Assembly (NCBI GenBank): GCA_016875165.1
Contig: VGSF01000015.1
Location: forward strand, 1 to 64,000
Direction of reading: 5' to 3'
Length of the DNA stretch: 64,000 nt
Origin: Deltaproteobacteria bacterium
GTDB lineage: Bacteria; Desulfobacterota; SM23-61
Part shown: piece after piece, positions 35,500-44,216 of the stretch
Layout: each line of letters opens with the position of its first letter
Numbering within the stretch: position 1 is the stretch's first letter
The notes under the pieces: model-generated
What the model was told of the DNA's origin: nothing
Databases searched by the model: none
The model's input: the letters and a program-made list of their open reading frames with translations, nothing else
Position numbers and translations under genes: made by a program

Positions 35500-36015
35500 A
35501 TGAGCTCGCTAAAAGGCCGAGTTTGGAAATTCGGGGACAACATCAGCACCGACCTGCTGATGCCTACGGCAAGTATGTTCGGAAAAGCGACAGAAGAAGA
35601 AATGAAAGATTATTGTATGTATGCCGAGCGACCCGATTTTGCCAAGAACGTGAAAAGGGGGGATATCGTGGTGGCCGGCAAAAATTTTGGGTGCGGGTCC
35701 AGCCGCCCAGCGGCCAAGAATCTTTTGGCCCTCGGTATCGATTGCGTTATGGCTGACTCCATGGGAGCGATCTTTTATCGAAACTCCATCAATTTGGGGC
35801 TTCCCTTATTTTCCATCAAAGATGTTTCCAAATTCTTCGAGGATGGTGATGAAGCGGAAGTGAACCTGAGCAGCGGAGAAGTGAAAAACATAAGAACAGG
35901 GCAAACCCTAAGAGCCAGTCCCTTGCCAGAAGAATTGAGGCGCATCCTGCAGGCAGGAGGCATTATCCCCTTTTTAAAAGAAGAGGCCAAAGCAGGAAGA
36001 CTTTACAAAGACTGA
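35500..36015 (+). CDS. Aconitase-family hydratase small subunit, module 2 (LeuD-like)
   Basis: 171 residues from ATG 35500 (ribosome binding site gaggagggtgg); the longer frame from 35422 overlaps the large subunit and is rejected. GRVWKFGDNISTDLLM and [17 protein letters not shown] are present. The loop after TDLL reads MPTASMF, and the Arg of GSSR is followed by Pro, both unlike modules 1 and 3. This points to a different substrate. Confidence 0.85.
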   Translation: MSSLKGRVWKFGDNISTDLLMPTASMFGKATEEEMKDYCMYAERPDFAKNVKRGDIVVAGKNFGCGSSRPAAKNLLALGIDCVMADSMGAIFYRNSINLGLPLFSIKDVSKFFEDGDEAEVNLSSGEVKNIRTGQTLRASPLPEELRRILQAGGIIPFLKEEAKAGRLYKD

Positions 36016-36194
36016 GTACTTTTTTTGTCCGATCCAGGTTCATAAAGTCCTAAAGTCTTTATGCGAAGGATGGGCAATACCCCAAAAGGAAACAGAGTAA
36101 GAATCTTAGCAGCTTGCATTTTATATATTTCTCTCCCCCAAAAGAACCTCTATTTTTAGAGTCGGGGGAAGATTTCAAAAAAAAGGAGGAAACA

Positions 36195-37124
36195 GTGAAA
36201 AAAACGACTCAACTTCGGGAGCTTCTAGCGAAGAAGGAGATTTTAGTTGTTCCCGGCTGTTACAATGCGCTTACCGCGAAAATTATCGAAAAAGCCGGGT
36301 TTGACGCAGTCTACCTTTCCGGGTATGGCATCTCCGTTTCGCTGCTGGGCATGCCCGATGTAGGGCTGGCCACCATGACCGAAGTACATACCGTTGCCCG
36401 CTACGTGGCCAACGCCGTTTCTATCCCAGTCATCGCCGACTCGGACACCGGTTACGGAAACGCGATCAACGTCCTGCGCACGGTGAGGGAATACATTCAA
36501 ACTGGAGTAGCCGCCATCCACTTGGAGGACCAGATTACCCCCAAACGCTGCGGTCATGTGGCCGGCAAGATGCTTGTGCCAGTGGAAGAAGCCGTGGGAA
36601 AGATTATGGCTGCCGATGCGGCGAGGAAAGAGATGGACCCTGATTTCCTGATCATCGCCCGCACGGACGCCCGGGGTGCGGTGGGAGGAGGTCTGGAGGA
36701 GGCCATTGCCAGAGCCAACGCCTATATCAAAGCGGGCGCAGATATGGCCTTTGTGGAAGCTCCGCTTTCCGCCGATGAGTTGCGAAAAATAGTGAAGGAA
36801 GTGGCGGCGCCCCTACTGTACAACGTCGCTGGAGTCTCGCCTTATCTACCCATAGAAGAATTGGAAGAAATCGGCGTCTCGCTGGTCATTTATCCTGGCG
36901 TTTCTTTGCGGGCCACGGCCAAGGCAGTTTGGGATCTTAGCCAGGCCATCAAAACTAAGGGGACACAGGCAGAAATAGATTTTCAAAAACAGATGAAAGG
37001 CCATCCTTTGGAAGATTTCCATGCCTTTGCCGGCTTCCAAGAGATTCGCCAGATAGAAGAGAAGTTCCTGCCCAAAGCGGATGTAGCGAGCAAATATGAA
37101 GATACTATCGGTTACCAGCCCTGA
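36195..37124 (+). CDS. Isocitrate-lyase/PEP-mutase superfamily lyase, module 3
   Basis: 309 residues from GTG 36195, which has a perfect aggagg six bases upstream. The frame from ATG 36114 adds 27 unrelated residues and would differ from the 309-residue paralogue at 33226. DSDTGYGNAINV and EDQITPKRCGHVAGK are present, with ARTDARGAVGGG. It is more like the module 2 lyase than module 1. It is followed by TRAP transporter genes. Confidence 0.85.
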   Translation: MKKTTQLRELLAKKEILVVPGCYNALTAKIIEKAGFDAVYLSGYGISVSLLGMPDVGLATMTEVHTVARYVANAVSIPVIADSDTGYGNAINVLRTVREYIQTGVAAIHLEDQITPKRCGHVAGKMLVPVEEAVGKIMAADAARKEMDPDFLIIARTDARGAVGGGLEEAIARANAYIKAGADMAFVEAPLSADELRKIVKEVAAPLLYNVAGVSPYLPIEELEEIGVSLVIYPGVSLRATAKAVWDLSQAIKTKGTQAEIDFQKQMKGHPLEDFHAFAGFQEIRQIEEKFLPKADVASKYEDTIGYQP

Positions 37125-37155
37125 AGCCACAGGGGAGAAACATCTGGCGCTTCGG

Positions 37156-37175
37156 TTTTCCCCGATAGGGGAAAA
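37156..37175 (+). promoter_or_regulatory. 8-bp hairpin before the TAXI receptor gene
   Basis: ttttcccc (37156-37163) and ggggaaaa (37168-37175) form a perfect stem around gata, followed by an A-rich stretch. It could be a terminator on the minus strand or a stabilising leader for the receptor mRNA. Confidence 0.45.
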
Positions 37176-37206
37176 ATAAAAAATCCATTATACGAGGAGG
37201 ATAACG

Positions 37207-38286
37207 ATGAAAAAGAAATGTTTTGTTTTTTTCCTGGCATCATTCCTGGTCATATGCGCAAGTTTATCGATGGACCCCGCCTCGGCTGCGGCCAAAGAAA
37301 AAAAATCCATAACCATCGCGGCCGGAAGACCAGGGGACGTATGGTATGTCTTGTCGCATGCCTTAGCCACTTTTATTAACGAACGTTCTGATAAGCTTAA
37401 AGCTGATGTAGTAGCTACAGCAGGAGTGACCGATAATACCAGATTGATTATGGGAAAACCGGAATTCCGAGCAACTCATGTTAATGTGACCATGATTCCT
37501 GGTCATACTGTCTGGGGTAAGGGGGAATATTTTCCATTGAAGATCGGGTCATTAGTCCACTTGGCCTCGGTATGGATTACTTTTGACCCCAAAATAAAAA
37601 CTTTTACTGACTTAAAAGGGAAAGCGGTGGCCCTTCCCCGAAAGGTAGAAAAAGGTTATGCCTGGATCTTTGCTGATCAGCTGAAACAAGCAGGGGTATG
37701 GGAGAGTATCAAGCCAATGCACGGAGGCTTGAGTGCCTTAGTCACCGCACTTCGAGATGGTGCAGCCCATGCCGGTGTCATGATGTTTGACTTTGTGTAC
37801 CCAAATGAATTTAGACTTGGGTCCTCTTTGGAAGAATTAAAGGCTCGCGCCACGCTCCATTTCATCCAGCAAGGAAACGTGGATGCTAACATAGCCATGA
37901 TTGCCAAAGCTTGCCGTTCTGAGGAATTCGCTGCCTTAAATCTGCCAACGCTGGCTTTGGTTGTACCGGCCAAAGCCATGGGACCGACCCAGACCGAAGC
38001 GATGGCTGTAGTTTCCTGCCCCGTCTATTGGTCTGCGGGTAAGGAAATGCCTAATGACGTGGTTTATGAGATAACCAAAATCCTATACGAAGCCGCTAAG
38101 AAAGGGGATTTTGCACCTTACCATACAATGGGGAAGGGTATCACTCCAGATTTTTTGACAACCTCATTCTGGGAAACTGAAAAATTATGTCAGGATAATT
38201 TTCATCCCGGTGCGTTGAAGTTTTATGATGATGTAAAAATCCGTCTAAAAAGCTTCGGAGAAGAATACGCCAAATATCGTAAATAG
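37207..38286 (+). CDS. TAXI-family TRAP transporter solute receptor
   Basis: 359 residues with a Sec signal peptide (basic MKKKC, hydrophobic FFLASFLVICASLS, probable cut after ASAAA). ITIAAGRPGDVWYVLSHALA resembles the TAXI ligand-binding start. TAXI receptors bind small organic acids in the periplasm and hand them to the fused membrane subunit, which here follows. Ribosome binding site gaggaggata. The ligand is probably a carboxylate used by the surrounding enzymes (inferred). Confidence 0.85.
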   Translation: MKKKCFVFFLASFLVICASLSMDPASAAAKEKKSITIAAGRPGDVWYVLSHALATFINERSDKLKADVVATAGVTDNTRLIMGKPEFRATHVNVTMIPGHTVWGKGEYFPLKIGSLVHLASVWITFDPKIKTFTDLKGKAVALPRKVEKGYAWIFADQLKQAGVWESIKPMHGGLSALVTALRDGAAHAGVMMFDFVYPNEFRLGSSLEELKARATLHFIQQGNVDANIAMIAKACRSEEFAALNLPTLALVVPAKAMGPTQTEAMAVVSCPVYWSAGKEMPNDVVYEITKILYEAAKKGDFAPYHTMGKGITPDFLTTSFWETEKLCQDNFHPGALKFYDDVKIRLKSFGEEYAKYRK

Positions 38287-38310
38287 AATGAAGATTCCCG
38301 TTCAGGATTT

Positions 38311-38356
38311 AAAGGGTAAATGGATCGCAGGAGGAGATTTTTTCCATTTACCCTTT
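38311..38356 (+). promoter_or_regulatory. 13-bp hairpin between TAXI receptor and permease genes
   Basis: aaagggtaaatgg (38311-38323) and ccatttacccttt (38344-38356) are perfectly complementary around a 20-base loop. As at 30188, it lies after a binding-protein gene and before its membrane partner, where it could protect the receptor message or partially terminate. Confidence 0.6.
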
Positions 38357-38440
38357 CTCTGCTATTAGGCGGCAGTTGCGGCTGAAAATAATCTAAAGAG
38401 TTAAAATGCGACTGTAAAAATCCTCTTTAAGGAGAAAACG

Positions 38441-40363
38441 ATGGGAATGAATTCAGATCAAGGGGGGAGAATACAAAAATGGATGGGATATATTCTGGGC
38501 GGAATCGCCTTCTTAATGATTTTGTATCATTTCTATTATATTACCCATCTACCTTTTGAACCCTCACAACATGCCATCGTGCATCTCGGCTTTGCCTCCG
38601 TGATTATGATCCTCTATAAGCTCCGGCAGCGTTTTCAGGCCGCTTATATATTAATGTTGGCAGCCACTATATGCGTCAACTTATATTTTTTTACCCATTA
38701 TGATGAGATCCTCTCCAACCCCAGCTACCCTCCCAATATAGCTCTTGTAGCCGGAGCCCTATCCGCAGTCATCGTTTTTATTCTGACGGTAGAAGCTTTT
38801 GGCTGGATTTTTCCTATTCTAACGGCTATCGCTCTTTTATATACAGCCTTTGGTTCATATCTACCTTCTTTGATCAAAGCCCCATCTATAGATTTACAAC
38901 GTTTAATTACATTGATGAGCGCGGATGTCACCACTCCATGGGGAGTCTATGGTAGTCTTCTTATCCTTTCAGCCAATTATCTCTTTCTTTTTATTTTTTT
39001 TGGATCCGTATTAGAGGCCTTTGGTGGATTACGGTTCATTATGTCAATCGGATCTCTTGCTGCCTCTAAATTCAGAAGCGGCGCAGCTGCATTATCAGTA
39101 TTTACAAGTGCTCTTTTGGGTTCCCTTACAGGTAGCACCGTCGCTAATATTACGATAACTGGCTCTTTCACCATTCCCATGATGAAGAAGACAGGATATA
39201 CTCCCGAACATGCTGCCGCCATAGAAACAGCTGCCTCGAGCGGGGGTCAAATTTTACCTCCAGTCATGGGCGCAACTGTTTTTGTAATGGCAGGATATAC
39301 GGGAATTCCCTATATCTCCATTGCTAAAGTTTCTTTTATTCCCGCCATCATTTATTTTGCTATTGTTCTTCTCTATGTAGAATTGAACGCCCGGAAGCTC
39401 AATATTGCGCCTATGCCTTTACAAAAAATTAATATGAAGAGTTTATTATTTGATGGCCCGGTGTTTATCGTTCCTCTCTTACTTCTTTTGATACTCTTGA
39501 TGCAGGGACGTTCCCTCATGTTCACTATCTTCTGGTCATTAATTTGTGTTGTCATTCTTGGCCTTTTATCCGGCATCAGAAAAGAGGCTCGGTTGGACTG
39601 GGACAAAATGAAAAATAGGCTTATGGATGGAATTATATCCGGCAGTCAAATCGCTATCGTGTTAGCCCTTATTGGAATCATCGTCGGCACAGTGGAAGTA
39701 ACCGGATTAGGAATGAAGCTTGGTAAAGTATTGTTACTATTATGTCATAACAATCTTTTTCTGCTTCTAATCATTACCGCATTAACATCTATGATATTAG
39801 GAGTAGGTGTACCCACTCCCGCCGCCTACATAATATGCGCAACCATTCTCTCTCCCGCGATGATCAAGCTTGGCGTCCCACTTCTCCAAGCTCATCTTTT
39901 TCCGTTGTATTACGCTGTCTTTGCTCACCTCACCCCGCCAGTGGCGATTGGGCTCATGGTGGCCTGCAAAATGGCCGAGGCTAAATATTGGCCGGCAGCA
40001 GGAGAAGCATTAAAGGTAGCCTTGGCTTCCTTTCTGTTTCCATTCTTTTTTATTTATTCTCCGGCTATCTTGCTCCAATTTGAGAGCCTCTCCTCCGGAG
40101 TGCAACAATTTTTAGCGATCCTATTGACCTTTTTTACTGTTTCCATTGCCCTCAATAAATACTGGTCTACAAGACTTAATTTGGCTCAGCATGCCATTTT
40201 AATTGGCGCCGCCTTAGCCTCCTTCATTTCTATTTTCACTGTAAAAATTTATTTGTTTTTAATCATCGGGGGATTGCTGAGCATTGTGGGAATTGCTTTA
40301 AATATGCGCATGTCGAAAAAGGGTATGGCTTCTAAAAGTCAAAAATTTACTGGGGTGCTTTGA
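38441..40363 (+). CDS. TRAP transporter fused membrane subunit (DctQM-like)
   Basis: 640 residues with roughly 16 hydrophobic segments: a short N-terminal DctQ-like part and a long DctM-like part. GSLTGSTVANITITGSFTIP, ETAASSGGQILPPVMGA and ILGVGVPTPAAYIICA are typical of TAXI-linked permeases. It uses an ion gradient for uptake, not ATP. Ribosome binding site aaggag before ATG 38441. Confidence 0.9.
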   Translation: MGMNSDQGGRIQKWMGYILGGIAFLMILYHFYYITHLPFEPSQHAIVHLGFASVIMILYKLRQRFQAAYILMLAATICVNLYFFTHYDEILSNPSYPPNIALVAGALSAVIVFILTVEAFGWIFPILTAIALLYTAFGSYLPSLIKAPSIDLQRLITLMSADVTTPWGVYGSLLILSANYLFLFIFFGSVLEAFGGLRFIMSIGSLAASKFRSGAAALSVFTSALLGSLTGSTVANITITGSFTIPMMKKTGYTPEHAAAIETAASSGGQILPPVMGATVFVMAGYTGIPYISIAKVSFIPAIIYFAIVLLYVELNARKLNIAPMPLQKINMKSLLFDGPVFIVPLLLLLILLMQGRSLMFTIFWSLICVVILGLLSGIRKEARLDWDKMKNRLMDGIISGSQIAIVLALIGIIVGTVEVTGLGMKLGKVLLLLCHNNLFLLLIITALTSMILGVGVPTPAAYIICATILSPAMIKLGVPLLQAHLFPLYYAVFAHLTPPVAIGLMVACKMAEAKYWPAAGEALKVALASFLFPFFFIYSPAILLQFESLSSGVQQFLAILLTFFTVSIALNKYWSTRLNLAQHAILIGAALASFISIFTVKIYLFLIIGGLLSIVGIALNMRMSKKGMASKSQKFTGVL

Positions 40364-40404
40364 AATAAAGCTGATCGCTAAAGGAAAAGAGCGAGGAGAC
40401 AACC

Positions 40405-41667
40405 ATGGGGATGACAATCTCCCAAAAGATATTAGCCGCTCATGCTAATCTTCAATCGGTCAAAAGCGGAGATATCGTTTCTGTCAAACTCGATACAATA
40501 TTAGGTAATGATATCAGCGCGTTCATGGCCCTTGAGGAACTGGAGAAGATCGGCAGGCCACCACTCCAAGCGGCGAGAGATATCATTTTGGTTCTTGATC
40601 ATTTTACGCCCAATAAAGACATTGGCACTGCCGAACAATGTCGGGTTTTGCGGGAATTCGCCGAGGGGGCAGGAATTGAACAATATTTCGAGGGGGGGCG
40701 AGCCGGTATTGAACACGCTCTTCTGCCGGAAGCTGGACTCGTGGTTCCCGGAGATTTGATCGTTGGGGGTGATTCCCATACATGTACTTATGGGGCTTTG
40801 GGGGCATTTGCCATGGGTGTGGGAAGCACTGACCTGGCTGCAGCCATGGTGCTCGGAAAAACCTGGCTTAAAGTTTTCGAAACGATCCGCATCAATTGCT
40901 ACGGAATTTTGGGAGAATGGGTCGGGGGCAAAGACTTGATCCTCTATACCATAGGGAAAATCGGAACAGACGGTGCCTTGGGAAAAACCATTGAATTTTG
41001 TGGACCAACCGTCAAGTCATTGGATGTTGAAGATCGCCTGACTATGGCAAACATGGCGGTGGAAGCAGGGGCGGTCAACGGAATCATGGAGCCTGATCCG
41101 GTAATCAAAAACTTCCTTGCCGATCGAAGCCGTCGGAAAGGAATTTATTTTACTACTGATTCCGATGCGACCTATGAACAGGAGTTGGATATTGATGTTT
41201 TTTCCATAGCCCCCCAAGTGGCTCTGCCGCCCTCGCCAGGGAATGCTGTTTCGGTTCAGGAAGCCAGCGGTATAAAAATTAACCAGGTGTTCATCGGCTC
41301 GTGCACCAATGGCCGTATCGGAGATTTAAGGGTGGCGGCAAAAGTTCTAAATGGCAGAAAAGTGGATTCAAGGATTCGCATGCTCATCTCCCCAGCCACT
41401 CCTGGAATTTACCGCCAGGCAATGGAAGAAGGCTTGCTTAAAATTTTCTCCGAAGCGGAGGCAGTAATATTACCCCCCAGTTGTGGGGTTTGCTTTGGGG
41501 GCCATCTTGGTATTCTGGCAAAGGGAGAAGTCTGCCTATCTACGACGAATCGAAATTTCAAGGGACGTATGGGACATCCTGACAGCAAGGTTTACTTGAC
41601 GAGTCCAGCAGTGGCTGCAGCTTCTGCCGTACGAGGGGAGATTACACACCCGTCTTCACTAATTTAA
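40405..41667 (+). CDS. Aconitase-family hydratase large subunit, module 3 (LeuC/HacA-like)
   Basis: 420 residues. Cluster ligands C300 (GSCTNGRIGD), C360 and C363 (SCGVCFGG). VGGDSHTCTYGALGAF replaces the THTTTYG form of modules 1 and 2 and is closer to true isopropylmalate isomerase or homoaconitase. It is the most divergent of the three copies. Small subunit 11 bp downstream. Confidence 0.85.
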   Translation: MGMTISQKILAAHANLQSVKSGDIVSVKLDTILGNDISAFMALEELEKIGRPPLQAARDIILVLDHFTPNKDIGTAEQCRVLREFAEGAGIEQYFEGGRAGIEHALLPEAGLVVPGDLIVGGDSHTCTYGALGAFAMGVGSTDLAAAMVLGKTWLKVFETIRINCYGILGEWVGGKDLILYTIGKIGTDGALGKTIEFCGPTVKSLDVEDRLTMANMAVEAGAVNGIMEPDPVIKNFLADRSRRKGIYFTTDSDATYEQELDIDVFSIAPQVALPPSPGNAVSVQEASGIKINQVFIGSCTNGRIGDLRVAAKVLNGRKVDSRIRMLISPATPGIYRQAMEEGLLKIFSEAEAVILPPSCGVCFGGHLGILAKGEVCLSTTNRNFKGRMGHPDSKVYLTSPAVAAASAVRGEITHPSSLI

Positions 41668-41678
41668 GAAAAGGAAAC

Positions 41679-42218
41679 ATGATAATGATCTTTCGAGGAA
41701 AAGTGTGGATCCTTGGAAACAATATCGATACAGATATGATTATCTCAGGGAAGTATCTCAGCTTCACCGATCCATCCTTCTTAGCCGAACATTGTTTAGA
41801 AGGAATAGAAAAAGGATGGAGCAACAAAATAGCCAAAGGGGACATTTTGATAGCCGGGAAAAACTTTGGCTGCGGGTCATCCAGGGAGCATGCGGTGGTA
41901 GCTTTGAAAGCTGCTGGGATCTCATGTATCATAGCCGAAAGTTTCGGCGCCATATTCTTCCGTAACTTCATAAATCTCGGTCTTGCCGCGATTGAACTCA
42001 GAGATGCAAGTAAAAGATTCAACGAAGGCGATATGGTTGAAGTTGACCTTGAAGCTGGAAAAGCCCGAAACATGGCCACCCAAAAAACTTATCCATTTCC
42101 TCCCATGCCGTCGATAGTTCTCGACATCTTAAAAGCCGGGGGATTGCTCCACTTTATTGGTAAAACAAACCCAAATAATTTCCCAGCCTCTTACCTTCGT
42201 AGCGCCCTATCTTCCTAA
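41679..42218 (+). CDS. Aconitase-family hydratase small subunit, module 3 (LeuD-like)
   Basis: 179 residues. GKVWILGNNIDTDMIISGKY opens it and [18 protein letters not shown] is the anion-binding motif. The specificity loop SGKYLSF differs from both other modules. A C-terminal extension of about 15 residues (after GLLHFI) is unique to this copy. ATG 41679 is used; ATG 41685 is possible. Confidence 0.85.
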   Translation: MIMIFRGKVWILGNNIDTDMIISGKYLSFTDPSFLAEHCLEGIEKGWSNKIAKGDILIAGKNFGCGSSREHAVVALKAAGISCIIAESFGAIFFRNFINLGLAAIELRDASKRFNEGDMVEVDLEAGKARNMATQKTYPFPPMPSIVLDILKAGGLLHFIGKTNPNNFPASYLRSALSS

Positions 42219-42432
42219 TTGGGGTTCAATTTTAAAAGAGTGAGCTATCTTTTCTTGGCCACCACAGAAGATGAGTGGGCTATTTTCAGGACAAATATGG
42301 ATGAGATTCCTTGCATGATCTTAAGAAGAGGGAAAATTATCGATGGTCAGCTCATTAGAGCCTTGCAAAGGCCTCTGAAAACCGGAATAATAATTTTAGG
42401 GGGGATTTTTGAGCGGGGGAAGGGAGTCCGTT
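42219..42432. other. Short gap between hydratase module 3 and korA, no convincing gene
   Basis: A frame starting at TTG 42219 runs to 42569 but overlaps korA by 137 bp, shows no recognised family and has no ribosome binding site at its start. I see no promoter or terminator here. It may be the eroded remnant of a gene. Confidence 0.4.
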
Positions 42433-44091
42433 ATGAATATCCTTATCGGAGGAGAGGCCGGCCAGGGGCTGGCCACGGTTGGAGAGATTCTGGCCAAAAG
42501 CCTGGTGCGCAGCGGCTATTTTATTTTGGTCACCCAAAGCTATCAATCCCGCATTCGGGGCGGGCATAATACCTTTGCCATCCGGGTGAGTTCAGAAGAA
42601 ATCTTGGCCCCGCAGGAACCAGTCGATCTTCTGGTCGCCCTGAATGACGAAACTCTTACCCTCCATCAAAAAGAATTATCATCCCGGGTACGCATCGTGG
42701 CCGATCAGGGGTGTACCCTCGAAGAAGAAAACTGCCTCAAAGTCCCTTATGGCCATTTGGCTGCGGATAAATTCTCCAACATCGCAGCCCTGGGAGTGGT
42801 CTGCTCTCTCCTCGGGCTGGAAGAAGCATTGGTGGGCCGAACCCTGGAGGATTTTTTTGGAAAGAAGAACTCTGGTTTGATTGAAGAAAACCGGCGGATT
42901 TTAAGTGAAGCTTTTCGGTGGACTTCCGCTCAGCCCACTTTCGCCGGGAAACTTCCTCCCCTTTCCAACCCCCCTTCGCGGGTGATGATCCAGGGAAATG
43001 AGGCCATTGCTCTGGGGGCCATCTCTGCCGGGCTGAAATTTTATTCTTTCTACCCGATGACGCCCTCCACTTCCATCAGCTTAACCCTTGCCCGGCTGGC
43101 CGGAAAAATGGGACTGATCGTGGAGCAAGCCGAGGACGAGATCGCGGCCATCAACATGGCCATCGGCGCTTCCTTTGCCGGAGCGCCAAGTATGGTGGCC
43201 ACATCAGGAGGAGGGTTTGCTTTGATGGCGGAGGGAGTAAGCCTGGCGGCCATGACCGAAACCCCCCTGGTGATCGTGATTGCCCAGCGCCCGGGCCCGG
43301 CCACGGGCCTGCCCACCCGCACGGAACAAGGGGATTTAAACTTCGTGCTCCACGCCGGTCACGGAGAGTTCCCGCGGGCCATCTTTGCTCCCGGAACTAT
43401 TGAGGAGTGTTTTGCCCAAACCCTTAAGGCATTTTCCCTGGCGGAAAAATTTCAGGGGCCAATATTTATTCTCACTGATCAGTTTCTATCCGACTCCTAC
43501 CGGGCAGTTATTCCATTTGATGTAGAAAATTTTTCACCCATCCACCCTCCGGCTGATGCCCTTAAAGCCGAGGGGCAATACCGCCGGTTTGCCCTCACGG
43601 ATAGCGGGGTTTCGCCCCGTCTTCTCCCCGGCCTGACTGAGCGCCTGGTCGTAGCCGGAAGCGATGAGCACACAGAAGATGGACATCTCACCGAGGATCT
43701 TTCCGTCCGGAAACAGATGGTGGAGAAACGTTTAAAAAAATCGGAAGGAATTTGTCAGGAAGTTATTCCGGCTGAGTATAAAGGGGATCGGCATCCGGAC
43801 CTCCTGTTTATCTCCTGGGGTTCGAGCAAAGGTTCTGTTTGGGAGGCAGCTTCAACAATGAGGTCTTCCGGGCAGCGAGTAGCCTCGCTTCATTTCTCCC
43901 AGATTTGGCCTCTTATTCCGGACCAATTCATGGGCCTGCTTCAGGAAGCCGGGCGGGTGGTCTGCGTCGAAGGCAATGCCACCGGACAATTTGCCGGTCT
44001 TATCCGCCGGGAGACAGGGTTTAAAGTTCATCAACGGGTGAATCGTTATGATGGCTTGCCGATCACTCCGGAGTATATCCTTAGGAAATAA
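42433..44091 (+). CDS. korA: 2-oxoacid:acceptor oxidoreductase, fused gamma-alpha subunit
   Basis: 552 residues from ATG 42433 (ribosome binding site gaagggag). The N-terminal gamma domain (about 1-180, IGGEAGQGLATVGEILAKSL and RIRGGHN) is fused to the alpha domain (YPMTPSTSISLTLA, VEQAEDEIAAINMAIGASFA). This is the layout of 2-oxoglutarate or branched-chain 2-oxoacid:ferredoxin oxidoreductases. With KorB it converts a 2-oxoacid and CoA to an acyl-CoA plus reduced ferredoxin. It is the natural sink for 2-oxoacids made by the three lyases. Confidence 0.9.
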   Translation: MNILIGGEAGQGLATVGEILAKSLVRSGYFILVTQSYQSRIRGGHNTFAIRVSSEEILAPQEPVDLLVALNDETLTLHQKELSSRVRIVADQGCTLEEENCLKVPYGHLAADKFSNIAALGVVCSLLGLEEALVGRTLEDFFGKKNSGLIEENRRILSEAFRWTSAQPTFAGKLPPLSNPPSRVMIQGNEAIALGAISAGLKFYSFYPMTPSTSISLTLARLAGKMGLIVEQAEDEIAAINMAIGASFAGAPSMVATSGGGFALMAEGVSLAAMTETPLVIVIAQRPGPATGLPTRTEQGDLNFVLHAGHGEFPRAIFAPGTIEECFAQTLKAFSLAEKFQGPIFILTDQFLSDSYRAVIPFDVENFSPIHPPADALKAEGQYRRFALTDSGVSPRLLPGLTERLVVAGSDEHTEDGHLTEDLSVRKQMVEKRLKKSEGICQEVIPAEYKGDRHPDLLFISWGSSKGSVWEAASTMRSSGQRVASLHFSQIWPLIPDQFMGLLQEAGRVVCVEGNATGQFAGLIRRETGFKVHQRVNRYDGLPITPEYILRK

Positions 44092-44096
44092 ATTTA

Positions 44097-44190
44097 TTGG
44101 GACACAGATTTTCAAAGATAACTGCAGATAATTATTTCTTTTTATTTTATCCCGATAATCTGTGTACATCCGTGTCCAAAAAGGAAATTC
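44097..44190. repeat. Dispersed acagat...atctgtgtac repeat between korA and korB
   Basis: gggacacagatt (44099-44110) and aatctgtgtacatccgtgtcc (44157-44177) face each other around an AT-rich core. A close copy lies at 63279-63360 before fdnG, and a looser one at about 58530-58610 after fdnI. It occupies the korA-korB gap, so the two subunits are separated by a repeat. Confidence 0.65.
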
Positions 44191-44216
44191 CTATACAATT
44201 AAAGTAGGGAGGAAAT

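Noticed and set aside
24141-42218. The LeuC/LeuD-like genes as leucine biosynthesis
   Set aside because: Three paralogous sets occur with lyases and transporters, and leuA and leuB are absent from the neighbourhood.
42219-42569. 116-codon frame before korA
   Set aside because: It overlaps korA by 137 bp, has no ribosome binding site and shows no recognised family.
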